This document shows positions 9,092-19,235 of a stretch of DNA of 64,000 nt, piece after piece. The DNA lies in the NCBI RefSeq assembly GCF_002906655.1, contig NZ_CP025795.1, positions 62,001 through 126,000 of the forward strand. The letters run 5' to 3'. The notes below the pieces were generated by a model. The model was given only the letters and a program-made list of their open reading frames with translations, was not told the origin of the DNA and made no database searches. A program made the translations under genes and the position numbers. The DNA is from Vibrio hyugaensis (GTDB taxonomy: Bacteria; Pseudomonadota; Gammaproteobacteria; Enterobacterales; Vibrionaceae). Positions within the stretch are counted from its first letter, which is position 1, and each line of letters opens with the position of its first letter.

Positions 9092-9898
9092 TTATAGCTG
9101 AGGCAGTGGTTTTAAGTCTTGATACTCGGCATCAAGCTCAATACCAAAATGCTCTTTTAATGCTGATAGATACTCGGGGCCTTCGGCGAGGTCTATCACG
9201 ACCGCTTTGTCGTTTTCTCGATACTTTAACGTGTAATTCGCGAGTGTGATGACACCAGAGTCGATCACCAGTGTTGCAACCCTACTGGAAGTAAAGCGTG
9301 AACTTGGCGAGGTGGAAGCAAAATGGTTACCGCAAACAATATCGCCATCAAACACGTGTTCAAAGTCCATGCTGTACATATCAAGCCACTGGCTTTCATC
9401 ATCATAAGATTGAACTTGAAGCATATATCCAACGCGCTCGTCTTCAACAAAGCGGAACGTTTGTATGTCGGTATGAATAGCTTGGTTGAGTACAAATGGT
9501 AATGGCGATCTTGGCGTATTAGAACCAAAACCTGCATCGACAATCCACTTTTCATCTCCAAGCGTCACCAAAGTGAACTGATGCGTTCTGCCCGAAGGAG
9601 TGCCAGATAAGTGTACGCGGCCTAAAAGTGGTCTTGCTTCAAAGCCAACCTGTTGTAGCACTCTTAGCAGCAGACCGTTCAATTCAAAACAGTAACCACC
9701 GCGCTCGTGGTAAACCAATTTGTCGATGATGTCTTGTTCAGACGTCGAAATGCCTTTACCCAATGCGATATCAAAGTTCTCAAATGGCAAACGACGATGC
9801 TGCGCATTATGCAGCGCAAAGAGCGTATCAACGCTGACGTCCAATTGCTGCGTTACGCCAATCTTGTTTAAGTAAGCCTGTAAATCTGTGTTGTTCAT
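9092..9898 (-). CDS. Arylamine N-acetyltransferase (NAT family)
   Basis: Transfers acetyl groups from acetyl-CoA to aromatic amines or hydrazines; 268 residues, typical for bacterial NAT. The cysteine-protease-like triad is visible: Cys70 in GGYCFELNG, His106 in THQFTLV and Asp121 in VDAGFG. RLPFENFD near residue 36 is another NAT signature. The frame extends upstream to 9937, but the family start MNNTDLQAYL at 9898 has AGGA upstream. Divergent from the formaldehyde-detoxification gene frmA and shares its regulatory region. Confidence 0.93.
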   Translation of the reverse strand: MNNTDLQAYLNKIGVTQQLDVSVDTLFALHNAQHRRLPFENFDIALGKGISTSEQDIIDKLVYHERGGYCFELNGLLLRVLQQVGFEARPLLGRVHLSGTPSGRTHQFTLVTLGDEKWIVDAGFGSNTPRSPLPFVLNQAIHTDIQTFRFVEDERVGYMLQVQSYDDESQWLDMYSMDFEHVFDGDIVCGNHFASTSPSSRFTSSRVATLVIDSGVITLANYTLKYRENDKAVVIDLAEGPEYLSALKEHFGIELDAEYQDLKPLPQL

Positions 9899-11361
<1,463 letters not shown>

Positions 11362-11562
11362 TCCAAGATAACGACTCACGGAATGTGAATAGTACTTAAT
11401 TGAATTGAAAGTACTTAAAATTGGTTCTCTTCTCTCTTGGACACGTTTTCGTTCGGGGGAAGAGAGCCATCCGCTGTCTTTAACGGTCTTGTCCGCCGTT
11501 AAAAATTCTGGTTTTAAATACTCACTGTTTTAAATAAACATTGTTTTATCGAGAGATTATCC
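11362..11562 (+). other. frmA-fghA intercistronic region with two hairpins
   Basis: An imperfect 10-bp arm pair (GGTTCTCTTC near 11420, GAAGAGAGCC near 11459) is followed by TTTAACGG/CCGTTAAA (11479-11503). Neither is followed by a T run, so these look like mRNA processing or stability elements rather than a terminator. Confidence 0.35.
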
Positions 11563-12402
11563 ATGACCATTGAAAGCCTAAGCCAAGCCAAAGTATTCGG
11601 TGGTTGGCATAAACAGTACACGCACGAATCTCGCACACTCAATTGCAACATGCGCTTTGCGATTTTCTTGCCACCTAATGCAACAAAATCAAACCCAGTT
11701 CCAGTGGTTTACTGGTTATCTGGCCTGACTTGTACCGACGAGAATTTCATGCAGAAAGCCGGTGCATTTCAAATGGCAGCAGAGTTGGGGATCGCGATTG
11801 TGGCACCAGATACGAGCCCTCGTGGTGACGACGTAGCAGATGACGAAAATTACGACCTAGGTAAAGGCGCAGGCTTCTACCTAAACGCAACGCAAGAGCC
11901 GTGGTCACGTCATTACCATATGTACGATTACATCACCAAAGAGCTGCCGGCAATCATTGAAAGCAACTTCCCGGTTTCTGACGTAAAGTCGATTTCGGGT
12001 CACAGCATGGGTGGTCACGGTGCGATCACGATTGGTTTGAAAAACGCGAACCAATACCGCTCGATTTCAGCCTTCAGCCCTATCAGTAATCCAATGCAAT
12101 GCCCTTGGGGTCAGAAAGCGTTTACCGCTTACCTAGGCACTGATATCGAAAGCTGGAAACAGTACGACGCAAGCGAGTTGCTTAAGCAAGCAAAATCGCC
12201 TTTGCCAATCTTGGTAGACCAAGGCGATGCCGATAACTTCCTTGCTGAGCAGTTAAAGCCTGACGCGTTACTAGCGGCAGCAAAAGCCCACGAGTCTGAT
12301 GTAGAACTGCGTATGCAGCCGGGTTACGACCACAGCTACTTCTTTATCTCGAGCTTTATTGCCGATCACTTGAACTTCCACGCGAAGTACTTATTTGCAT
12401 GA
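11563..12402 (+). CDS. fghA: S-formylglutathione hydrolase
   Basis: Second step of formaldehyde detoxification, hydrolysing S-formylglutathione to formate and glutathione. At 279 residues it has the esterase-D length and fold. SGHSMGGHGA holds the nucleophilic Ser (near residue 148), GDADNFL the Asp, and YDHSYFF the His. The N-terminal YWLSGLTCTDENFMQKAG is characteristic of the FrmB/esterase D family. Cytoplasmic. Probably co-expressed with frmA. Confidence 0.96.
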   Translation: MTIESLSQAKVFGGWHKQYTHESRTLNCNMRFAIFLPPNATKSNPVPVVYWLSGLTCTDENFMQKAGAFQMAAELGIAIVAPDTSPRGDDVADDENYDLGKGAGFYLNATQEPWSRHYHMYDYITKELPAIIESNFPVSDVKSISGHSMGGHGAITIGLKNANQYRSISAFSPISNPMQCPWGQKAFTAYLGTDIESWKQYDASELLKQAKSPLPILVDQGDADNFLAEQLKPDALLAAAKAHESDVELRMQPGYDHSYFFISSFIADHLNFHAKYLFA

Positions 12403-12417
12403 TATCACCCTCGATAC

Positions 12418-12449
12418 AAAGCCACCTATTTATTAGGTGGCTTTGTCAT
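12418..12449 (+). terminator. Intrinsic terminator after fghA
   Basis: AAAGCCACCTA pairs with TAGGTGGCTTT around a TTTAT loop, followed by a T-rich tail. Confidence 0.85.
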
Positions 12450-12550
12450 TTCCTAAAACACCCAAAGCTCTAGCATCAAGCGCAATTGCTTTTACTCGAT
12501 TTGCCTACTAAATTGTCAATTGAACATTATTCAATTACAACTTAGGTGCT

Positions 12551-13741
12551 ATGAAAAAACCAACGTCAGTCCTGCTAACCTCGACTTGCTTCGGGTTGTT
12601 AGCGATCTCTCCTATTGCCGAGGCGATAAGCTTTTTCGATCCCATAGATGGGCAATTGGATATGGGCGAATACCTTGCTGAAAACGCCTACGGTTTTCTA
12701 CCTGTCCCTATAGTGATCACCGAGCCTGCCGTAGGTTATGGCTTGGGCTTTACTGGCGTGTTCTTACATGAATCCGATGAACAACGTGAAGAAAGACGCA
12801 AACTCGCAGAAACCTCACTCGATGGCGGAGCTCAATTACTGACGCCTGCCATTACCGCGGTGGGTGGTTTTGCCACCGAAAATGGCACTTGGATGGGCTT
12901 TATTGGTCACCGTCGAACTTGGGCACAAGATACCGTTCGTTACCTTGGTGGCGTCGGTTATGGCGACTTCAATATGACCTTCTACCCACAATCCACGCTG
13001 CCGGGATTAGACGGCGTATTCAACGGGCAGGGGTTGGATTTCGAGATTACTGGCGGGGGCATGCTCAACCATCTTCAATACCGCATTATTGATGCCCCAC
13101 TGTTTATCGGTGTGAAACAGCTCTATTTCGTCACCGACCAGAAAATCACCAACTCCCCTGTTGCAGATAAGCTGTTGCAAACCCTGACTAATACCTCACC
13201 CACCACCTCTGGATTGGGTCTGACACTGGAATGGGACAGCCGAAACAACTTCTTTAGTCCAACCCAAGGCTACAACTACAAAGCCGAATACCTTTGGTAC
13301 AACGACGCGTTTGGCAGTGATTACGAATACGAACAGCTGGATATAGAAGGGATAAACTACTGGGAACTGGCGGACGATTGGTCGCTGGCACTACGCGGGC
13401 AATACAAGGCGCTCTACACCGATGAACGCTTTCTACCACCAGCCTCTTACCCAGATATCGAGCTGCGTGGCGTGGCGAGGAATCGCTATCAAGGTGATGA
13501 GACGTTATCGGTAGAATCACAACTTACTTATCAGTGGAACACGCGTTGGTCCACCAACGTATTTGGTGGCTTTGGCTATGCATCAACAAATGAGTCTCTA
13601 TCTGAAAACGATGCCGAGTATGCCTATGGCGTCGGATTTCGTTATCTCATCGCACGTCGTTATGGGCTTCAAGCGGGTATGGACTTTGCTTTTAGTGACG
13701 AAGACAGCGCAGTGTATTTCCAAGTGGGCTCAGGCATTTAA
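12551..13741 (+). CDS. BamA/TamA-type (bacterial surface antigen D15) outer-membrane barrel protein
   Basis: A signal peptide (~25 residues ending AEA) precedes 370 residues that resemble the Omp85/D15 barrel. Features include repeated amphipathic strands, GLTLEWDSRNNFFSPTQG (the D15 family motif, near residue 225) and a C-terminus YFQVGSGI with a near-terminal aromatic. No POTRA repeats are present, so it is a short, stand-alone barrel rather than BamA or TamA. Located in the outer membrane. The function (transport, assembly or lipid-related) is not evident from the neighbours. Confidence 0.8.
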   Translation: MKKPTSVLLTSTCFGLLAISPIAEAISFFDPIDGQLDMGEYLAENAYGFLPVPIVITEPAVGYGLGFTGVFLHESDEQREERRKLAETSLDGGAQLLTPAITAVGGFATENGTWMGFIGHRRTWAQDTVRYLGGVGYGDFNMTFYPQSTLPGLDGVFNGQGLDFEITGGGMLNHLQYRIIDAPLFIGVKQLYFVTDQKITNSPVADKLLQTLTNTSPTTSGLGLTLEWDSRNNFFSPTQGYNYKAEYLWYNDAFGSDYEYEQLDIEGINYWELADDWSLALRGQYKALYTDERFLPPASYPDIELRGVARNRYQGDETLSVESQLTYQWNTRWSTNVFGGFGYASTNESLSENDAEYAYGVGFRYLIARRYGLQAGMDFAFSDEDSAVYFQVGSGI

Positions 13742-13767
13742 GCCCACTAGCTGAAACTTGAAAACGA

Positions 13768-14148
13768 CTACTTACGAAAAGACTGAAGCTTCGGGTTTTC
13801 ACCGTATTGATTTGCACCTTCTTCACTGTCTTGAATCAAGAAGTACAACAACACCAAAATACCGATGATTGGCACAAAGGCGATCAATGCCCACCAACCT
13901 GTGCGTCCTGAATCATGCAAACGACGCACGGTCACCGCTATCGACGGTATCATGATAAAAAGCGCATAAATCACACCGAAGAAGCCAAAATTATCGATTT
14001 GCATCAAGTTACCAATCACCCGGTCGATGATGCCCATCACCAAATTGACCAACACATTTACCAAAGTAAAGTACCAATACTCTTGGCGTCTCGCTCTACC
14101 ACTAAAGTTGGTGTAATTAAGAATAACCCTGTAGTACCAATCAAACAT
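13768..14148 (-). CDS. DUF805 family inner-membrane protein
   Basis: Small membrane protein of 126 residues, like E. coli YhaH/YhaI. The family signature is clear: FSGRARRQEYWYF at residues 16-28 and VTVRRLHDSGRTGWWAL at about 72-88. About four hydrophobic segments are present. AGGAG precedes the start. Biological role unknown for the family. Confidence 0.9.
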   Translation of the reverse strand: MFDWYYRVILNYTNFSGRARRQEYWYFTLVNVLVNLVMGIIDRVIGNLMQIDNFGFFGVIYALFIMIPSIAVTVRRLHDSGRTGWWALIAFVPIIGILVLLYFLIQDSEEGANQYGENPKLQSFRK

Positions 14149-14425
14149 ATCGTCTCTCCTAATTAGATGAAAGTGTCGCGAAAGTTAGACAACGTGAAGC
14201 AAACTGCACATAAAATAAGCTAAATGATATGGTCATCCAATCGTTGTATTTTTAACTTTGTCATTAACCTTGACGTATATTCAACCAACGGTTACTTTTC
14301 ACCCATAAGATATTATATAAATTCATCAAGTTGGCTCTATTATTAATAAATAACCGAAGTTTCAGTGTATCGGCGCAATAACGCGGTACAGCCGGAATGA
14401 GGGCAATAAATTCAAAGGGCACAAG

Positions 14426-14890
14426 ATGAGAAAAACATTAGCACTCGCTTTGCTTTTGTTTGCACCAGCACTTTTTGCAAACACGATACAGTTTAGCAGT
14501 CCTGAAAAATCCAATGTCGTTGTGGCACTAAAAGACCTCGAGTCACTGCCGCAAACTACCTACATCACCGAGTTACCTTGGCTAGAAGCCCCTACTGAGT
14601 TTGACGGCGTTAAGCTGAGTACGCTCTTACAACATGCGTTTGGTGACATTCCTCAAAATGTTGAAGTCCGTGCACTCAACGACTACCACTCTGATCTATC
14701 TCGCGAAGATATTCTTCGCTACCAGCCTATTGTGGCGTACAAACAAAACCATAATTACATCAAAATCAGAAACAAAGGTCCGTACTGGCTAATTTATTCA
14801 ATGAGTGAATACCCAGAGCTTGATAACGCTCAGTACCACTCTCAAATGGTGTGGCAGATCAACAGGATAAGTGCGAAAGAAGAACAATAA
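14426..14890 (+). CDS. Periplasmic protein with sulfite-oxidase/molybdopterin-binding-like fold
   Basis: An 18-residue signal peptide (cleavage after LFA) precedes a ~135-residue domain. It resembles the oxidoreductase molybdopterin-binding fold (LPWLEAPTEFDGVKLSTLLQHAFG, then VRALNDY and a YWLIYSMSEYPEL end). There is no Cys in the mature protein, so the usual Mo-ligating Cys is absent and it is unlikely to be a molybdoenzyme. First gene of a three-gene operon: its stop overlaps the start of a diguanylate cyclase by one base (TAATG). It is therefore probably a periplasmic partner or signal-binding protein for that cyclase (inference). Confidence 0.75.
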   Translation: MRKTLALALLLFAPALFANTIQFSSPEKSNVVVALKDLESLPQTTYITELPWLEAPTEFDGVKLSTLLQHAFGDIPQNVEVRALNDYHSDLSREDILRYQPIVAYKQNHNYIKIRNKGPYWLIYSMSEYPELDNAQYHSQMVWQINRISAKEEQ

Positions 14891-15981
14891 TGAAGGCAAA
14901 CCCCAAAACCCCGAAACAGGGGCCATTTTCAACCAAGAGTAAGCTACTCCTACTGATATTTGCATCGACGTTACTGATTGCAAACATCGTTTTGCTGCAA
15001 GAAACCCGCGCGCTGGCCAAAACCTATTCTGACCAACAAAATCAAGCCACTTGGTTCTTGTTCCATTTATCCAAAGAGCTATCCGAATTGGTTGGTGAGG
15101 CGCGTCGTTTGAATGAAAGCGTGATAAACATCGACGGAACTGAGTTGCAATATGAACTGGCATGGAGCCGTTTCGATCTGCTGATCAACAACCAAGAAGC
15201 CGACTCTTTCCTCTCCCGCGAGGAAGTGCGGGTGTACTTCGTGGCTTTATTCGATAAATTCCAACAACTTGAGCCTATTTTAGTCGAAGCCAAAACAGGC
15301 AGTAGCATCGCCGCCAACCAGTTTTATCGCGCAACTCAAAACCTATATATGGAGATGATTGATTACGTCACTCAAAACTTCCGAGTGGCCAGCCCACTCT
15401 ATAGACAGCAACAAGAGCGTGCGTACAACTTGCTGCAAGCACAATACATCTTGCTGGGTATTTTCGTTCTGACCGTGGCTTTAATGACGTACTTCTACAA
15501 GCGCGAGTCTAAGTTCCACAAAGAATTGGCATTAAGCGACCCACTGACGAATCTTGCTAACCGCAGCGCACTGTTTATTGATTTGCACCGCAAAGAAGAA
15601 ACCGATACCCCATTTTCGTTGCTCCTGCTCGATTTAAATGGCTTTAAGAACATTAATGACACCATGGGTCATCAGGCCGGTGACATTGCGCTTATCGAGA
15701 TTGCAGAGCGCCTGAACCAAATGGCATTAGACGACTTTACCGTGTATCGCATGGGTGGCGATGAGTTTGCCGTGATCGTCAATTCCATTGAACAAAAGAA
15801 AATAGATGAAGTCACTCATCATATCAATGTGGTGTTTGAAAAACCGATTCTCGCGTCTGACCAAGCCAGTTCACTATCAACCAGTTTGGGTGTCGCTAGC
15901 TATCCACGAGACGCTGACAACATTGACTTCCTAATCAATTTAGCGGATAAGCGCATGTACAAAATGAAATTCCAACGTTAA
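14890..15981 (+). CDS. Membrane diguanylate cyclase with periplasmic sensor region
   Basis: Makes the second messenger c-di-GMP. It has 363 residues: a transmembrane segment near residues 18-38, a ~150-residue periplasmic region, a second membrane segment near 190-210 (ILLGIFVLTVALMTYFY) and a C-terminal GGDEF domain. The active-site motif MGGDEFAVIV is intact. The inhibitory RxxD site expected five residues before it is absent (ALDDFTVYRM), so product inhibition may be lost. The start at 14890 overlaps the stop of the preceding periplasmic-protein gene. Senses a periplasmic cue, possibly via that partner. Confidence 0.92.
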   Translation: MKANPKTPKQGPFSTKSKLLLLIFASTLLIANIVLLQETRALAKTYSDQQNQATWFLFHLSKELSELVGEARRLNESVINIDGTELQYELAWSRFDLLINNQEADSFLSREEVRVYFVALFDKFQQLEPILVEAKTGSSIAANQFYRATQNLYMEMIDYVTQNFRVASPLYRQQQERAYNLLQAQYILLGIFVLTVALMTYFYKRESKFHKELALSDPLTNLANRSALFIDLHRKEETDTPFSLLLLDLNGFKNINDTMGHQAGDIALIEIAERLNQMALDDFTVYRMGGDEFAVIVNSIEQKKIDEVTHHINVVFEKPILASDQASSLSTSLGVASYPRDADNIDFLINLADKRMYKMKFQR

Positions 15982-15991
15982 ACGGATAACC

Positions 15992-16396
15992 ATGATGAAA
16001 AAATTCATGCGAGCGATTCTATCACTGCTGGTGATCGCAATAGGTGTGCTAGCTTGGGTATTTATCCCATCCCATGAGACCATGGGGGCGCAAACCCTCG
16101 AAGAAGCGCTCAACGACAACTACACACTGGTTGGGCATCGTATCCATTCGACGGACCCAGATGCCAGCAACATGTTCGGTTACTTTGTCGTTTACAAAGA
16201 CGAAAGCACCGAAGATATGGAGCCGTTTTTGGTGACCTCAGATCAGTTTATTCGCATGGAACAGACTGGCGAAAATACTCTCGCGCTAACCATCAATGGT
16301 CGCATTTATCGTTACCACAATGATCTGTGGGTGAAGAATCCAGATGGCAAGTTACAACACTGGCTTGTTAGCGCAACGGCTAATTACGTCCGTTAA
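15992..16396 (+). CDS. Small membrane-anchored/exported protein of unknown function
   Basis: 134 residues with one N-terminal hydrophobic segment (LSLLVIAIGVLAWVF), then ~105 mainly beta-rich residues. I recognise no family. It follows the diguanylate cyclase by 10 bp and is the last gene of that operon, ahead of a strong terminator. It probably works with the periplasmic side of the same signalling unit. Start ATGATG at 15992; the second ATG (15995) is equally possible. Confidence 0.7.
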   Translation: MMKKFMRAILSLLVIAIGVLAWVFIPSHETMGAQTLEEALNDNYTLVGHRIHSTDPDASNMFGYFVVYKDESTEDMEPFLVTSDQFIRMEQTGENTLALTINGRIYRYHNDLWVKNPDGKLQHWLVSATANYVR

Positions 16397-16424
16397 GCAT
16401 ATTCACACTAAGCTTCAAATAAAC

Positions 16425-16456
16425 AAAAGCCCCGCTCATTAAGTAGCGGGGCTTTT
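16425..16456 (+). terminator. Intrinsic terminator ending the cyclase operon
   Basis: AAAAGCCCCGCT pairs with AGCGGGGCTTTT, with an 8-nt loop and a following T run. It may also serve the convergent HAD gene. Confidence 0.9.
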
Positions 16457-16483
16457 TAATGTTCGAAACTCGCTAGACAGAGA

Positions 16484-17281
16484 TTAAAGCACTTTCTCTT
16501 TGATCACTTTCATTACGCCAGAGTCTCGATTGCTTGGTGCAGAGAAACGCGCGATTTTTTTCACCGCTTCGTGGGCGTTTTCCATCGCGTAGGAGTGTTC
16601 ACTCACTTGCAGCATCTCTAGATCATTTAAGTAATCACCAAACGTCATGGTCTCTTCTGGGCCAAACCCCATGGTGTCTTGAAGGTGTTTGATCGCCGCG
16701 CCTTTTGACGCTTCTGCGTTCATGACATCCAACCAAATCTTCGCGCTCACCACAACTTGATGCGTATCATCAAACTTCGCTTTCATGGTCGGGTACACCA
16801 ACTCTTCAGAGCCATCAAAATGACAAATTGCCACCTTGATAAATTCGTCCTCTACCGCCAATAAGTCAGGCGCGTACTCGCAACGATGATAGTACTTCTG
16901 GAACTCTTCCAATGCTTTAGGATCTTTGGTTTCAATGTAAGCCGAACGCTTACCACACAAGACAAGGTGCGTACCTTCAACCTCCCTCGCCGCTTGGATA
17001 ATTGCATCAATTTCTGATTTTGGAATGGTGCAACTATACAGTTCTTTGTCTTGGTACATCACCAAGGTACCATTTTCCGCTACGTAAATCATACGATCTT
17101 GGATAGGGGCAAAGGTATCACGCAGACTGTAGTACTGACGACCGGATGCCGCAGAGAACAAAATGCCCTTTTCCTCCAACTGCAAAAACAGATCAAAGAA
17201 CTCAGGGTCTAGGCGACCATATTGGTCAAGCAAGGTGCCATCCATATCGGTGGCGATAAATTTGATGCTAGCTTGTGACAT
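16484..17281 (-). CDS. Cof-type HAD-superfamily phosphatase
   Basis: Cytoplasmic phosphatase of 265 residues acting on small phosphorylated metabolites (class IIB HAD). Motif I is DMDGTLLD at residues 12-19. The Cof end motif GDYLNDLEML lies near residue 217. The cap domain lies between. The ribosome site before 17281 is weak. Divergent from the pseudouridine synthase gene. Substrate not predictable. Confidence 0.9.
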   Translation of the reverse strand: MSQASIKFIATDMDGTLLDQYGRLDPEFFDLFLQLEEKGILFSAASGRQYYSLRDTFAPIQDRMIYVAENGTLVMYQDKELYSCTIPKSEIDAIIQAAREVEGTHLVLCGKRSAYIETKDPKALEEFQKYYHRCEYAPDLLAVEDEFIKVAICHFDGSEELVYPTMKAKFDDTHQVVVSAKIWLDVMNAEASKGAAIKHLQDTMGFGPEETMTFGDYLNDLEMLQVSEHSYAMENAHEAVKKIARFSAPSNRDSGVMKVIKEKVL

Positions 17282-17471
17282 GAACTCAAACTCAAAAATA
17301 AAGCAGCGCCAGTCACTCAGCGAATGAAAGCAAGCTGCAAAAAATAGTCTTGGTAAGGTACAGGATATTGGATGAATCTCAAGCTGAAATCACCTCTGAG
17401 TTCAAGATAGCAATCCCACACAAAACAGGTACAATCTTCGCTCGATTTTCTCTAGCGCGGACTCTCAACAC

Positions 17472-19151
17472 ATGCACTCGCCTGAACAATACTTTACTCG
17501 ATTTACTGCGGACATTTCTGGCTACGAATTGCCAGCGCAGTTTACGTTTCCGTTCTACTACACACCTCACCCATTGTGTGTGTTGGCTGCCGAGCAATTA
17601 CAGCAGCACCTCACAACACAAACTGACTTCGAACACGATTTTGGTCTTGAGGATGAGCAAAGTGGACGTGGCAAGATGTTCGGTGTTTTGCTAGTGCGTA
17701 ACCCGCAAGGTGAGCTTGGTTATTTTAGTGCTTTCTCAGGCAAGATTGCCGATCAAAACTTGCTTCCAGGTTTTGTTCCCCCTGTGTTTGATATGCTGAC
17801 GGAAGAAGGCTTTTTCCGTGGCGAAACAGATGCAATCAACACGGCGAATGCACAATACAAAGCCTTCACTGCCAAACCAGAACTAGCACAACTGAAAGCA
17901 GAAATTCAAGCCGACCGCGACGCTTATCAGCAAGAAGAAAATGCCCAACGCCAAGTCATGATTGCAGGCCGAGCAGATCGCAAACAGCAGCGTCAACAAG
18001 GCGAGCAAACGCTGAATCCAGAAGACTTAAAAGCGCTACTGGATGATTTGGGCAAACAGAGTGTGGCAGAGAAAAATGTCCTCAAGTATCTCAAGCAAGC
18101 TTGGGACGAGAAGCTTGCAGTTAAAGAAGTGCGCCTCGCTGAACTTGAACATAAACTGACCGAACTCAAAGAGCAGCGCAAAGACTTGTCGAATGCTCTG
18201 CAACACAAGCTACATAAGCAATATCGTTTTCTCGATCGTCGAGGTGCGAAGCGTGACTTGGTGGATATTTTTGCGAATACCACCAACCCAGTGCCACCTG
18301 CGGGTGCTGGTGAGTGTGCGGCGCCGAAACTACTTCAGTTCGCATACAAACATAGCTACCAACCACTAGCATTAGCAGAGTTTTGGTGGGGGGTATCGCC
18401 AAAGTCGGAAGTGCGCCAGCACAAACAGTTCTACCCATCTTGCAACAGCAAATGCCACCCCATCTTGGGGCATATGCTGCAAGGCTTGGATGTAGAGCCA
18501 AACCCATTAGCAGAGAACTGGGCAGAAGATAAAGAGCTGGAAATCCTGTTCCAAGACGAAGCTATGGTCGTCGTTAACAAGCCATCAGGGTTACTTTCTG
18601 TTCCGGGTAAGACCATCAAAGACTCAGCGTATACGCGTCTACAAGCGATGTTCCCTGATGTGGAAGGTCCATTTGTGATTCATCGTCTAGATATGGCGAC
18701 ATCGGGGATTCTCGTGTTTGCGTTGACCAAACGTGCAAACAAGAGCCTGCAAAAGCAATTCATCACACGTGGCGTGCAAAAGCGTTATATGGCGCTGTTA
18801 GAAGGCGTGTTAACCGAGCCTGAGGGTGACGTTCATTTACCGATGCGCGGAGACCCAGACGACCGTCCAAGACAACTTGTGTGCTTTGAACACGGTAAGC
18901 CAGCGGAAACTTACTGGCAGCTGATTGAAGTAAAAGACGGGCGAAGCAAGGTATACATGTACCCGAAAACAGGGCGAACCCACCAACTGCGCGTACACAG
19001 CGCACATCACATGGGATTGAACATGGCAATGGTTGGCGACGGCTTATACGGCGAAAAAGCCAACCGTCTACATTTGCACGCGGAGATGCTGGAGTTAGAC
19101 CATCCTTACAGTAAAGAGCGTATGTATTTCCAAGCAGAGTGTGAGTTTTAA
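17472..19151 (+). CDS. RluA-family pseudouridine synthase with long N-terminal extension
   Basis: Isomerises uridine to pseudouridine in RNA. Of 559 residues only the last ~200 are the RluA catalytic domain. It contains VVNKPSGLLSVPG, HRLDMATSGILVFA (catalytic Asp near residue 401), KRYMALLEG and PKTGRTHQLRVH. The first ~340 residues are an extension with a long charged coiled coil (~140-260). A conserved-looking Cys segment (GAGECAAPKLLQ, then SCNSKCHP) follows at ~278-330. This long form is known in Vibrio and relatives. Target RNA not known. Start at 17472 has only a weak ribosome site. Confidence 0.9.
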   Translation: MHSPEQYFTRFTADISGYELPAQFTFPFYYTPHPLCVLAAEQLQQHLTTQTDFEHDFGLEDEQSGRGKMFGVLLVRNPQGELGYFSAFSGKIADQNLLPGFVPPVFDMLTEEGFFRGETDAINTANAQYKAFTAKPELAQLKAEIQADRDAYQQEENAQRQVMIAGRADRKQQRQQGEQTLNPEDLKALLDDLGKQSVAEKNVLKYLKQAWDEKLAVKEVRLAELEHKLTELKEQRKDLSNALQHKLHKQYRFLDRRGAKRDLVDIFANTTNPVPPAGAGECAAPKLLQFAYKHSYQPLALAEFWWGVSPKSEVRQHKQFYPSCNSKCHPILGHMLQGLDVEPNPLAENWAEDKELEILFQDEAMVVVNKPSGLLSVPGKTIKDSAYTRLQAMFPDVEGPFVIHRLDMATSGILVFALTKRANKSLQKQFITRGVQKRYMALLEGVLTEPEGDVHLPMRGDPDDRPRQLVCFEHGKPAETYWQLIEVKDGRSKVYMYPKTGRTHQLRVHSAHHMGLNMAMVGDGLYGEKANRLHLHAEMLELDHPYSKERMYFQAECEF

Positions 19152-19180
19152 AACGACTTATACATGAAGAATAGATCGCA

Positions 19181-19209
19181 AAAAGGCACTGAATTTCAGT
19201 GCCTTTTTT
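19181..19209 (+). terminator. Intrinsic terminator after pseudouridine synthase
   Basis: AAAAAGGCACTGAA pairs with TTCAGTGCCTTTTT, a long perfect stem running into T residues. It lies between convergent genes and probably works in both directions. Confidence 0.9.
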
Positions 19210-19235
19210 ACGTTTAGAGCGAGTAAGAGATAAGG

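Noticed and set aside
11479..11503. Stem between frmA and fghA as a terminator
   Set aside because: No T run follows and the two genes form one pathway; more likely an intercistronic stem.
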